Shown: positions 7,541 through 13,803 of the stretch, piece by piece | Layout of the letters: each line of letters opens with the position of its first letter | Numbering within the stretch: position 1 is the first letter of the stretch | DNA from: JACNFS01 sp964582065 | GTDB lineage: Bacteria > Chloroflexota > Dehalococcoidia > GIF9 > UBA5629 | DNA length: 22,770 bases | Reading direction: 5' to 3' | Assembly (NCBI GenBank): GCA_964582065.1 | Contig: CAZOQG010000016.1 | Coordinates: 1-22,770 of the forward strand | Translations under genes and position numbers: made by a program | Notes under the pieces: generated by a model | The model's input: the letters and a program-made list of their open reading frames with translations, nothing else | Told to the model about the DNA's origin: nothing | Database searches by the model: none

Positions 7541-7635
7541 GCCAAAAGTTAAAATGACAAAGCTAAAATTCAAAAAACGATTCAGGTGGCTCTAAAAGGC
7601 GATACATTAATTTTGACATTTCTACTTGTCATTTT
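7541..7635. repeat. AT-rich inverted-repeat element, copy A
   Basis: A perfect 10-bp inverted repeat (AAAATGACAA at 7551-7560, TTGTCATTTT at 7626-7635) encloses an AT-rich loop. The 21-nt left end (7541-7561) recurs with one mismatch at 12452-12472, so it belongs to a dispersed family. No coding content was seen. Confidence 0.55.
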
Positions 7636-7736
7636 GCATTTTCATCCTTAAATTGCAGTTTCAGCCGAATTAGGTTCATTATATACCATGTCGACAGCCG
7701 TGGTATAGTAAAGTTCACTCTACCAGGGGGGGCACA

Positions 7737-7923
7737 GTGAAGACAAAAGATCTGCTTTCTGCAGCCGAGTTGAGTGGTGCAGAAATGGAGGGGATACAGT
7801 CTTTACCTGTCGCCTGATGAGGTGGCTGTGGGGCTTCTGGATAGTCCTTGCTCGGTGGTCTTCGACCAGGCTGAAAACAGGCTTCATCCGCAAAAGGCAT
7901 TGCTGGTTGACGTGTTTGGATAA
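7737..7923 (+). pseudogene. argF: Ornithine carbamoyltransferase relic, internally deleted
   Basis: Two fragments of an aspartate/ornithine carbamoyltransferase-type protein are joined. From a GTG at 7737 the frame reads VKTKDLLSAAELSGAEMEGI, like the OTCase N-terminus, and stops at 7815. In the +1 frame, about 7816-7923 reads DEVAVGLLDSP then SVVFDQAENRLHPQKALL, closely like the OTCase C-terminal helix, and ends in TAA. The intact enzyme is about 305-310 aa and only about 60 codons remain, so the carbamoyl-phosphate (SxRT) and ornithine (HCLP) sites are gone. A single large internal deletion with a frame change is the simplest account. The relic is non-functional as an enzyme. A functional argF would have to be elsewhere for arginine synthesis. 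Confidence 0.72.
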
Positions 7924-8006
7924 GCTGGACTGGGCCGACAGCAAGTGCTATTCTTAAAGGATGCTACTGAATTTAGAGAGTTGTTGTTGCTGAGAATGAG
8001 TCAATC

Positions 8007-9347
8007 ATGAAGCCTGTTGTGGCCATAGTTGGTAGAGCTAACGTTGGTAAGTCAACATTGTTTAATCGCCTGGTAGGCGAACGGGTAGCTATTGTTGAAG
8101 ACCTGCCGGGAACAACGCGTGACCGTGTCTTTGCCGATACTTCCTGGCTGGGCCGGGAAGTGACTTTGGTTGATACCGGCGGCTTGGAACCAAGGCCGGG
8201 TTCTTCACTGGCCCAAAAGATTAAGGACCAGGTAGATGTGGCTATCGCTGAAGCTGACGTTATTGTCTTCCTGGTGGATATTCGTGATGGAGTGATTGCT
8301 ACTGACCAGGAGATAGCTGACCGCCTGCGTGGCTGCCAGAAGCCGGTGGTTTTGGCGGCCAATAAAGCGGATAATGCTAGGCTGGAGAGCCATGTAGCGG
8401 ATTTTTACCAGTTGGGCGTTGGTACTCCGCTGGCTGTCAGTGCTCATCACGGTCGGGGTATAGACAACCTCTTGGACATGGTAACCTCTCTTCTTCCTCA
8501 GCCTTCACCCAGCTTTGCTGATTCAGAAGGGCCCAAGTTAGCAATTGTGGGGCGGCCTAATGTCGGTAAATCGATGTTGCTGAATGCTATTGTGGGTGAG
8601 GAAAGGGCTATCGTCGACCAAGTTCCAGGGACAACACGAGACGCTGTCGATACTGTCTTTCGTTACGGTGGTGAAGAGTTGCTGTTGATTGATACTGCCG
8701 GCGTCAGGCGGCGTGGGCGTGTCGGCGTTGGAGTAGAGTATTACGGCCTGATTCGAGCTTTGCGCGCTATTAATCGTTGCGACGTCGCCTTGTTGGTTAC
8801 CGATGCCACTGAGTTTATTACCGCTCAAGACGTCCACATTGCTGGCTATATTAAGCAGGCCTGCAAAGGTATGGTGTTGGTGGTGAACAAGTGGGACCTT
8901 GTTTACGGACAGCCAAAGGAAGGATATGCTCGGCAAATTGAGCAACGGCTCAAGTTCCTATCTCACGCGCCTGTTCTTTACGTTTCGGCCAAATTTGGGC
9001 ATGGGGTAGATGGCATAATACCCAAGGCCCTGGAAGTATGGCAGGAGAGGCAAAAGCAATTACCTGCTACTGTGATTGACACCCTCATTAAGGACGCGGT
9101 GATGGCTCATGCACCGCCACGAAAGGGTTCAAAGCGGCTGCATGTTATTCGAGCTTATCAGACCGGGATTAATCCCCCCGCCTTTGCTTTCGTGGTTAAT
9201 GACCCGGGGCTGGTGCACTTTTCTTACCAGCGTTATTTGGAGAACAGACTCCGACAGACCTTTGGGTTTTCTGGCACCTCATTACGGCTTCTTTTCAAGA
9301 AAGGGTCATCGAGAAAGCGCCAAAGAGCAGGAGGCAAGAAGGCATGA
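8007..9347 (+). CDS. der: Ribosome biogenesis GTPase Der (EngA)
   Basis: Der is an essential double GTPase that binds the 50S subunit during late assembly. The 446-aa protein has two tandem G domains and a C-terminal KH-like domain (about 350-435), the diagnostic architecture. G domain 1 (about 4-165) has GRANVGKST, PGTTRD, DTGG and NKAD. G domain 2 (about 175-345) has GRPNVGKSM, PGTTRD, DTAG and NKWD. The first P-loop has Ala where Der usually has Pro (GRPNVGKS), probably tolerated. A basic tail (KKGSSRKRQRAGGKKA) suits rRNA contact. Its TGA overlaps the plsY start as ATGA, implying translational coupling. The SD is weak; an upstream ATG at 7996 hits a stop immediately, so 8007 is the start. 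Confidence 0.96.
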   Translation: MKPVVAIVGRANVGKSTLFNRLVGERVAIVEDLPGTTRDRVFADTSWLGREVTLVDTGGLEPRPGSSLAQKIKDQVDVAIAEADVIVFLVDIRDGVIATDQEIADRLRGCQKPVVLAANKADNARLESHVADFYQLGVGTPLAVSAHHGRGIDNLLDMVTSLLPQPSPSFADSEGPKLAIVGRPNVGKSMLLNAIVGEERAIVDQVPGTTRDAVDTVFRYGGEELLLIDTAGVRRRGRVGVGVEYYGLIRALRAINRCDVALLVTDATEFITAQDVHIAGYIKQACKGMVLVVNKWDLVYGQPKEGYARQIEQRLKFLSHAPVLYVSAKFGHGVDGIIPKALEVWQERQKQLPATVIDTLIKDAVMAHAPPRKGSKRLHVIRAYQTGINPPAFAFVVNDPGLVHFSYQRYLENRLRQTFGFSGTSLRLLFKKGSSRKRQRAGGKKA

Positions 9348-10006
9348 TAATTGGCAAGTTTGTTGCTGTTGCAGTTATCGGCTATCTTCTTGGGGCTATT
9401 CCTTTTGCTTTGATAGTCAGCAAGCGGATGGCTGGGATTGATATTTCAAAGTATGGCAGCGGTAGCATTGGCGGTACCAATGTGCTGGGTACTGTGGGCA
9501 AAAAGGCAGGGGCCGTAGCTATCGTTCTTGACATAGGTAAGGCGGTGGCGGCCGTGATGCTGGCCAAGGTCATTGTAGGTGACAGCGTGCTGCTCGTGGC
9601 TGGTTTTCCTCTTAGTTGGCAGGGCGGTCAAGTTATAGCTGGTCTGATGGCGATGGTCGGGCACAACTGGTCGGCATATATCGGGTTCCGTGGTGGCAAA
9701 GGCGTGGCCACTTACTATGGTAGTTGGTTCGCCATGTATCCAGCTGCGGCTCTATTTGGCGGTGTGATTATCATCTTGACCGCTGCGCGAACCAGGTATA
9801 TGTCCCTTGGTTCCATGCTTGGAGTATTGGGTATCTTGTGTCTGCTTGTAGTCCTCACTGTAGCCCATGAGTTTCCTATCGTCTACTTGGTCTACAGCTT
9901 GGTAGCAGGAGGCTTGATTGTTTATCAACACCGTGGCAACATTAGCCGGCTACGGAGCGGCACTGAGCTTCGATTTGGCGAAAAGCGTGGCAGACTAGAT
10001 GTGTGA
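9344..10006 (+). CDS. plsY: Glycerol-3-phosphate acyltransferase PlsY
   Basis: PlsY is an inner-membrane enzyme that transfers acyl groups from acyl-phosphate to glycerol-3-phosphate, the first step of phospholipid synthesis. At 220 aa it has about six hydrophobic segments. The three conserved motifs are recognisable: YGSGSIGGTNVLGTVGKK (about 38-54), where the usual SGNIGATN has become SGSIGGTN; HNWSAYIGFRGGKGVAT; and HRGNISRLRSGTE near the C-terminus. It overlaps der by 4 nt (ATGA) and is followed 10 nt later by gpsA, which supplies its substrate glycerol-3-phosphate. The operon therefore groups the two opening reactions of membrane lipid synthesis with a ribosome-assembly GTPase. Confidence 0.95.
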   Translation: MIIGKFVAVAVIGYLLGAIPFALIVSKRMAGIDISKYGSGSIGGTNVLGTVGKKAGAVAIVLDIGKAVAAVMLAKVIVGDSVLLVAGFPLSWQGGQVIAGLMAMVGHNWSAYIGFRGGKGVATYYGSWFAMYPAAALFGGVIIILTAARTRYMSLGSMLGVLGILCLLVVLTVAHEFPIVYLVYSLVAGGLIVYQHRGNISRLRSGTELRFGEKRGRLDV

Positions 10007-10016
10007 CTGACGTTTC

Positions 10017-11027
10017 ATGACTTCGATAATGGGCAATGTTGCTGTTATTGGTGCTACCACCTGGGGCAAAACTCTGGCTGGTTTGTTGGCAAACAAGGGA
10101 GTAGCCGTCACCATCTGGGCACGAACCGAGGCCAGGGCTGAGGAGCTAAGAAGGGAGCAGCAAGACTCCTCATCGAGAACAAGCTTATCCAACTGTCTTT
10201 CTCTTACCAGTAATGTTGAGGAAGCGTTGGATTCGGCGGAGTTCGTAATCTTGGCGGTACCGGCCCAAAGCATGCGGCAGAATGTAAGACAGGTTAGAGA
10301 CAGCTTGACCGCTTCTATGATATTGGTCAGCGTGGCTAAGGGGTTGGAGGCGGAGACGGGAAAAAGGATGTCAGAGGTGATAACGGAAGAGGTTGTTTCC
10401 GGGTTGCCAGAGAGGGTGTGTGCCCTTTCTGGCCCTAATCTCTCCGGAGAGATTAATCAGGGCCTGCCGGCTACATCTGTGGTGGCTGGTCAGGATATTG
10501 AGGTGGCGAAGAAGGTACAGGGGTTGCTGGATTCACCCAATTTCTCTGTTTTCACCAGTGATGATGTTGTCGGCGTCGAGCTATGCGGCGCGTTGAAGAA
10601 CGTTATTGCTTTGGGTGCTGGGATGCTTGATGGATTGGAGCTGGGTAACAATGCCAAGGCCGCGTTTGCAACCATAGCCTGGAGCGAAGTTGTCTCGTTG
10701 GGGATAGCCCTGGGTGCCAAGGCAAGCACTTTTTATGGACTGGCTGGTTTGGGCGACCTGATAGCCACCGGTAACAGCCCGTTGAGTCGTAATCACTATG
10801 TAGGTTGCGAATTAGGCAAAGGACGTTCTTTGGGGGAGATAACCGCAGCTATGTCTAATGTTGCTGAGGGGATTGACACGACCATGGGTGTACGCCGTTT
10901 GGCGAGCAAGTTGGGGTCAGACGTGCCAATTATTGACCTTATCTACAGGGTGTTATTTGAGTCCCTGTCACCGGTTGAGATATCGACCCGGTTCAAGAAT
11001 GGGCTAAAGCCTGAGTCAGCAACTTAA
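10017..11027 (+). CDS. gpsA: NAD(P)-dependent glycerol-3-phosphate dehydrogenase
   Basis: GpsA reduces dihydroxyacetone phosphate to sn-glycerol-3-phosphate for lipid synthesis. The 336-aa protein has an N-terminal Rossmann fold and a C-terminal helical domain. Motifs include FVILAVPAQSMR, SVAKGLE, CALSGPNLSGEI, GALKNVIALGAGMLDGLELGNNAK with the catalytic Lys, and GLAGLGDLIATGNSPLSRNHYVG. The usual GxGxxG dinucleotide motif reads GATTWG here, with Thr in place of the middle Gly; I recall similar sequences in Chloroflexota. The start could be the ATG at 10017 or the one at 10029 (MGNVAVIGA); neither has a clear SD. It ends head-on with dnaJ, their stops sharing TTAA (11024-11027). Confidence 0.94.
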   Translation: MTSIMGNVAVIGATTWGKTLAGLLANKGVAVTIWARTEARAEELRREQQDSSSRTSLSNCLSLTSNVEEALDSAEFVILAVPAQSMRQNVRQVRDSLTASMILVSVAKGLEAETGKRMSEVITEEVVSGLPERVCALSGPNLSGEINQGLPATSVVAGQDIEVAKKVQGLLDSPNFSVFTSDDVVGVELCGALKNVIALGAGMLDGLELGNNAKAAFATIAWSEVVSLGIALGAKASTFYGLAGLGDLIATGNSPLSRNHYVGCELGKGRSLGEITAAMSNVAEGIDTTMGVRRLASKLGSDVPIIDLIYRVLFESLSPVEISTRFKNGLKPESAT

Positions 11028-12145
11028 TTGTCGCCGAATATGCTCTTGATCCTGCCCATTATTCCCTGGCCGTCACCTTCAGGCATTTCAGCTTCAGGTA
11101 GCGTGTTGGCCAATTCCTCAAAAAGCTGCCGTTGGTTGTCATCCAGAGGTTGTGGAGTTACCACCCGAATTATGACCAATTGATCTCCCCGGTTCCTATC
11201 ATCAAGCCGAGGCACCCCTTTGCCTTTAAGGCGGAGCACCTTCCCATTCTGGATGCCCGGCGGTATCTTCAATATTGTTTTGCCGTCCAAGGTTGGCACT
11301 TCCACGTTGTTTCCCAGGGCAGCTTGGGCAAAATTGATGGGTAACTCGTAGAGGATATCGATGTCTCTGCGCACAAAGAGCTCATGGGGTTTTATGGAAA
11401 AAACGATGTAGACGTCGCCCGGTGAGCCGCCGTATATCCCGGCTTCGCCCTCACCTCTGAGGCGCATCTGGTAGCTTTCGTCTACTCCCGGGGGAACGGT
11501 AACCGTTAGTTTGCGCTTCACCTTTTCTCTGCCGCTACCTTTGCATTGGGGGCAGGGGTGGGCAATAGTCGTCCCTTCACCGTGACAGCTCGGGCAGGTG
11601 GCAGTGTGGACGAAACGTCCAAAAAGGCTTTGCTGGATTCGGCGTACCTCGCCGCTACCGTTGCAGTCGGGACATCTTTCAGGGTTTGTTCCTGGTTGAC
11701 TACCGACGCCGCGGCATAAAGAGCAGTTTTCAATGCGCCACATTTCAAATTGCTTTTCTGCGCCGAAGATAGCTTCCTCGAAAGAAAGGTTGAGCCTGGC
11801 TCGCAAGTCGGCTCCTTTTTGCGGACCACGACGTCGAGCTGTGGTAGTTGCTCCACCAAAGAAAGCATCGAAGATATCACCTAAGCCACCAAAACCGAAG
11901 TCTTCAAAGCCTTGCCAGCCTGAGGTAGTCACCCGACCATAGCGGTCATAGGAAGCCCGCTTTTCAGCATCAGAGAGAACTTCGTAAGCTTCGTTGATCT
12001 CCTTGAACTTCTCTTCAGTGCCGGCTTCTCTGCTGTGGTCGGGATGGTATTGGAAAGCCAGCTTGCGGAAGGCTTTCTTAATTTGCTCATCGCTGGCGTT
12101 TCTGGGTACTCCCAGTACTTCGTAGTAGTCTCGATTAGCTGCCAT
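11024..12145 (-). CDS. dnaJ: Chaperone protein DnaJ (type I Hsp40)
   Basis: DnaJ delivers unfolded clients to DnaK and stimulates its ATPase. The 373-aa protein has the full type I layout: J domain (about 1-70) with His34-Pro-Asp, a Gly/Phe-rich linker (GFEDFGFGGLGDIF), a zinc domain with four CxxCxGxG motifs (CSLCRGVG, CPDCNGSG, CPSCHGEG, CPQCKGSG) and two C-terminal substrate-binding domains. Neither dnaK nor grpE is in the window. The stop overlaps the convergent gpsA stop by 4 nt, so transcription from each side can run into the other gene. The start matches the family (AANRDYYEVLGV), although SD evidence is weak. A repeat-rich 430-bp gap lies upstream. Confidence 0.96.
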   Translation of the reverse strand: MAANRDYYEVLGVPRNASDEQIKKAFRKLAFQYHPDHSREAGTEEKFKEINEAYEVLSDAEKRASYDRYGRVTTSGWQGFEDFGFGGLGDIFDAFFGGATTTARRRGPQKGADLRARLNLSFEEAIFGAEKQFEMWRIENCSLCRGVGSQPGTNPERCPDCNGSGEVRRIQQSLFGRFVHTATCPSCHGEGTTIAHPCPQCKGSGREKVKRKLTVTVPPGVDESYQMRLRGEGEAGIYGGSPGDVYIVFSIKPHELFVRRDIDILYELPINFAQAALGNNVEVPTLDGKTILKIPPGIQNGKVLRLKGKGVPRLDDRNRGDQLVIIRVVTPQPLDDNQRQLFEELANTLPEAEMPEGDGQGIMGRIKSIFGDN

Positions 12146-12253
12146 AAGTCATTAACCCTAACATTTCAGTATAGCTAATAACCCAACCATTTGGCAAATT
12201 TTCAATGGGCTGGTTGGCTATTAGCTCTGTTTCATCACCAGGCTTGATATAGT

Positions 12254-12271
12254 GCGACCTTTTAAGGTCGC
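12254..12271. repeat. Short hairpin GCGACCT/AGGTCGC
   Basis: GCGACCTTTTAAGGTCGC forms a 7-bp stem with a TTTA loop. No U-tract follows on either strand, so it is not a convincing terminator. It may be part of the adjacent repeat cluster. Confidence 0.4.
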
Positions 12272-12277
12272 CAGCCA

Positions 12278-12419
12278 GAGCGCTACGCGTGGGCGAGGCT
12301 TCGAGGACAAATCCTAAATTCGAATATCTAAATCCCAAACAATATCAAAATTCAAATTCCCAAAGTCTAGGACTTAGGATTTGGGATTTAGTGCTTGGAG
12401 CGTAGCGATGGGAGAGGCT
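12278..12419. repeat. Nested inverted-repeat element with flanking direct repeats
   Basis: CTAAATCCCAAA (12328-12339) is exactly inverted at 12380-12391, and AATCCTAA (12310-12317) is inverted as TTAGGATT at 12374-12381. The outer ends are imperfect direct repeats: 12278-12300 (GAGCGCTACGCGTGGG, then CGAGGCT) and 12398-12419 (GAGCGTAGCGATGGG, then AGAGGCT). The layout resembles a small non-autonomous insertion or REP-like unit. Confidence 0.5.
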
Positions 12420-12438
12420 AGGTGAGGGTGGAGAAAAA

Positions 12439-12472
12439 CCAAAAGTTAAAGGCCAAAAGCTAAAATGACAAA
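12439..12472. repeat. AT-rich dispersed repeat, copy B
   Basis: The 21 nt at 12452-12472 match 7541-7561 at 20 positions, and the upstream CCAAAAGTTAAA (12439-12450) repeats the same start, so one copy holds a partial internal duplication. This is the second copy of the repeat family seen upstream of der. Confidence 0.5.
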
Positions 12473-12575
12473 CAAAAATGCAAATATTGAGTTTTCACTC
12501 CTCTTAACCTTTGCATTTCCACCGAAGTGGGGGAGTTTGTCTTGCATATGGTGGTGATGTATGATTGGTTGGTAA

Positions 12576-13148
12576 ATGAAGGAAAGCATCAGAAAAGCTC
12601 TTTCTTCACGTCGGAAGGAGAATATAAACGACAAAAGCTTGACCGCAGCGGCAGTTCTTGTGCCCATTCTGTGCAAGGGAGGAGAATATCATATTCTGTT
12701 CACCCAGAGGAGCAATCAAGTAGCTCATCACAAAGGGCAGGTTTCCTTCCCCGGCGGTGCACGCAGTGAAGGTGATGGCAGTCTACTGGATACGGCTCTC
12801 AGGGAAAGTTGGGAAGAGATTGGTTTGGAAGCTAAAGACGTGGAGATTCTGGGGGAACTGGATGATACGCCTACAACAACCTCGCGCTTTATTATCTCCC
12901 CGTTCGTAGCTTCTGTCCCTTATCCTTATGAATTCAAAGCGAATCGTCACGAGATTGACGAAATCTTTGATGTACCCGTTTCGGCCCTGCTGTACAAGGC
13001 CAACGTTACAGAGGAGCGCTATGTCTTTGGTGATGAGATTGTTCAGGCCTATTCTTATGAATATGGGGGACGGGTGATATGGGGGGCTACAGCTAGAATT
13101 GTCCAACAACTTCTCGAGGTCTGGCAATCTGCGAGTGGAGCTCAGTAA
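12576..13148 (+). CDS. Nudix hydrolase, CoA pyrophosphatase type (NudL/YeaB-like)
   Basis: The family hydrolyses CoA and CoA esters to 4'-phosphopantetheine and 3',5'-ADP, controlling CoA turnover or removing oxidised CoA. The 190-aa protein has the CoA-specific UPF0035/NuCoA segment (LFTQRSNQVAHHKGQVSFPGG, about 41-61) directly followed by a Nudix box ending ALRESWEEIGL (about 75-85). The metal-binding REXXEE core is intact. Spacing within the box follows the YeaB variant rather than the canonical Nudix box. The last five sense codons are one arm of a perfect inverted repeat shared with the upstream region of hsp20. It ends 7 bp from the convergent hsp20 stop. The SD at the ATG is poor, so the start is moderately certain. 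Confidence 0.9.
   Translation: MKESIRKALSSRRKENINDKSLTAAAVLVPILCKGGEYHILFTQRSNQVAHHKGQVSFPGGARSEGDGSLLDTALRESWEEIGLEAKDVEILGELDDTPTTTSRFIISPFVASVPYPYEFKANRHEIDEIFDVPVSALLYKANVTEERYVFGDEIVQAYSYEYGGRVIWGATARIVQQLLEVWQSASGAQ
13130..13145 (+). repeat. Inverted repeat arm 1 bracketing hsp20
   Basis: TGCGAGTGGAGCTCAG, lying in the final codons of the Nudix gene, is the exact reverse complement of 13663-13678. The two 16-bp arms enclose 517 bp that contain the whole hsp20 gene and its SD but not its promoter. Confidence 0.85.
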
Positions 13149-13155
13149 TAGACTC

Positions 13156-13638
13156 TTAGCTCTTGTTCTCTACCTTTTTACCCTCAGCTATTTGCTTTGC
13201 CTTGACCTTGATAACTTTTGGCTTGACCTCTTCGGCTTTCGGTATGGTCAAGGTTAGTATGCCACTCTCCAGGCTTGCCTCGGTTTTGTCTATCTCAAGG
13301 CCGGCAGGAAGGGCTAGACTGCGAGCAAAGGCGCCATAGTGGCATTCCCTGCGAAGGTAATTCTCCTGCTTGGTTTCCTGTTCTCCGTTCGTTTCACTTT
13401 TGATGGTTAGAATGTTGCCGGTTACGTTGATATCTAGCTGCTCTGGTTTAACTCCTGGTAAAGGAGTCTTGAGTACGACTTCGTCGGCGGTCTCATACAT
13501 GTCAACCGCTGGAGCTAGGTTCTTGCCGAAAACCGAAGCCAGGCCGAAAGGCCGCGTATTGCTGTCTTCAAACAGCCTGTCCATAGCTTGCCTCATAGTC
13601 ACCAGGTCATGAAAAGGTTCCCAACGTATTAGGTTCAT
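13156..13638 (-). CDS. Small heat shock protein, Hsp20/alpha-crystallin family
   Basis: An ATP-independent holdase that binds unfolding proteins until DnaK/Clp systems act. The 160-aa product begins MNLIRWEPFHDLVTMRQAMD, the common bacterial Hsp20 N-terminus. The alpha-crystallin domain (about 45-140) includes PAVDMYETADEVVL, PGVKPEQLDINV and the A-x-x-x-n-G-v-L-like signature EASLESGILTLTIPK. An IxI-like tail motif is not obvious beyond PKVIKVKA. The ATG at 13638 is chosen because AAAGGAGGT lies 6 nt upstream; a longer frame reaching 13683 would run through the inverted-repeat arm. It is divergent from the J-protein/HspR operon with a near-consensus promoter at 13683-13711. Confidence 0.95.
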   Translation of the reverse strand: MNLIRWEPFHDLVTMRQAMDRLFEDSNTRPFGLASVFGKNLAPAVDMYETADEVVLKTPLPGVKPEQLDINVTGNILTIKSETNGEQETKQENYLRRECHYGAFARSLALPAGLEIDKTEASLESGILTLTIPKAEEVKPKVIKVKAKQIAEGKKVENKS

Positions 13639-13644
13639 ACTTTG

Positions 13645-13653
13645 ACCTCCTTT
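13645..13653 (-). promoter_or_regulatory. Ribosome binding site fixing the hsp20 start
   Basis: AAAGGAGGT on the minus strand, 6 nt upstream of the ATG at 13638. This rules in the 160-aa form rather than the 175-aa extension. Confidence 0.85.
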
Positions 13654-13662
13654 CTTTGCATT

Positions 13663-13678
13663 CTGAGCTCCACTCGCA
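13663..13678 (-). repeat. Inverted repeat arm 2 bracketing hsp20
   Basis: CTGAGCTCCACTCGCA, between the hsp20 SD and its -10 box, is the exact reverse complement of 13130-13145. It would lie in the hsp20 5' leader. Confidence 0.85.
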
Positions 13679-13682
13679 ATCA

Positions 13683-13711
13683 ATTGTAAAGTAGTTTAAT
13701 AAATTTGTCAA
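13683..13711 (-). promoter_or_regulatory. Sigma70-type promoter of hsp20
   Basis: Minus strand: TTGACA (13711-13706), a 17-nt spacer and TACAAT (13688-13683). The -35 is perfect and the -10 has five of six consensus bases. The transcript would start near 13676, giving a leader of about 40 nt that includes most of inverted-repeat arm 2. Confidence 0.8.
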
Positions 13712-13753
13712 GCTCTCCTTCGCCTAGCGTGTCAGGTTATCTAAGCTAGAGAC

Positions 13754-13782
13754 TTGACATAGATTAAGAGATTGTGTATGAT
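13754..13782 (+). promoter_or_regulatory. Sigma70-type promoter of the J protein-hspR-clpC operon
   Basis: TTGACA (13754-13759), 17-nt spacer, TATGAT (13777-13782). It shares an extended context with the hsp20 promoter (GAG-A/G-CTTGACA followed by TTAA), which could reflect a common regulator such as HspR. Confidence 0.8.
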
Positions 13783-13803
13783 TATGGAGTCGAAGGAGAG
13801 ACC

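Larger units (their letters stand above)
7351..8006. other. Gene-poor region between polA and der
   Basis: This 656-bp stretch separates divergent polA and der. It holds a palindromic element (7411-7491), an AT-rich repeat element (7541-7635), a small hairpin (TACCATG at 7684-7690 with CGTGGTA at 7699-7705) and an argF-like relic (7737-7923). No intact gene is evident. It looks like decayed or insertion-prone sequence. Confidence 0.6.
12146..12575. other. Repeat-rich region between dnaJ and the Nudix gene
   Basis: The 430-bp divergent gap contains no ORF of note. It holds a hairpin (12254-12271), a nested inverted-repeat element flanked by short imperfect direct repeats (12278-12419) and a copy of an AT-rich repeat also found upstream of der (12439-12472). 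Promoters for dnaJ and the Nudix gene should lie here, but none could be placed confidently. Confidence 0.5.

Noticed and set aside
13639..13683. N-terminal extension of Hsp20 to 175 aa
   Set aside because: The extension reads through its own SD and the inverted-repeat arm; the downstream ATG has an ideal AAAGGAGGT at 6 nt and matches the family N-terminus.
13774..13803. Ten-residue N-terminal extension of the J protein
   Set aside because: The upstream ATG lies inside the -10 box and upstream of the predicted transcription start; the ATG at 13804 has a good SD and starts the J domain normally.
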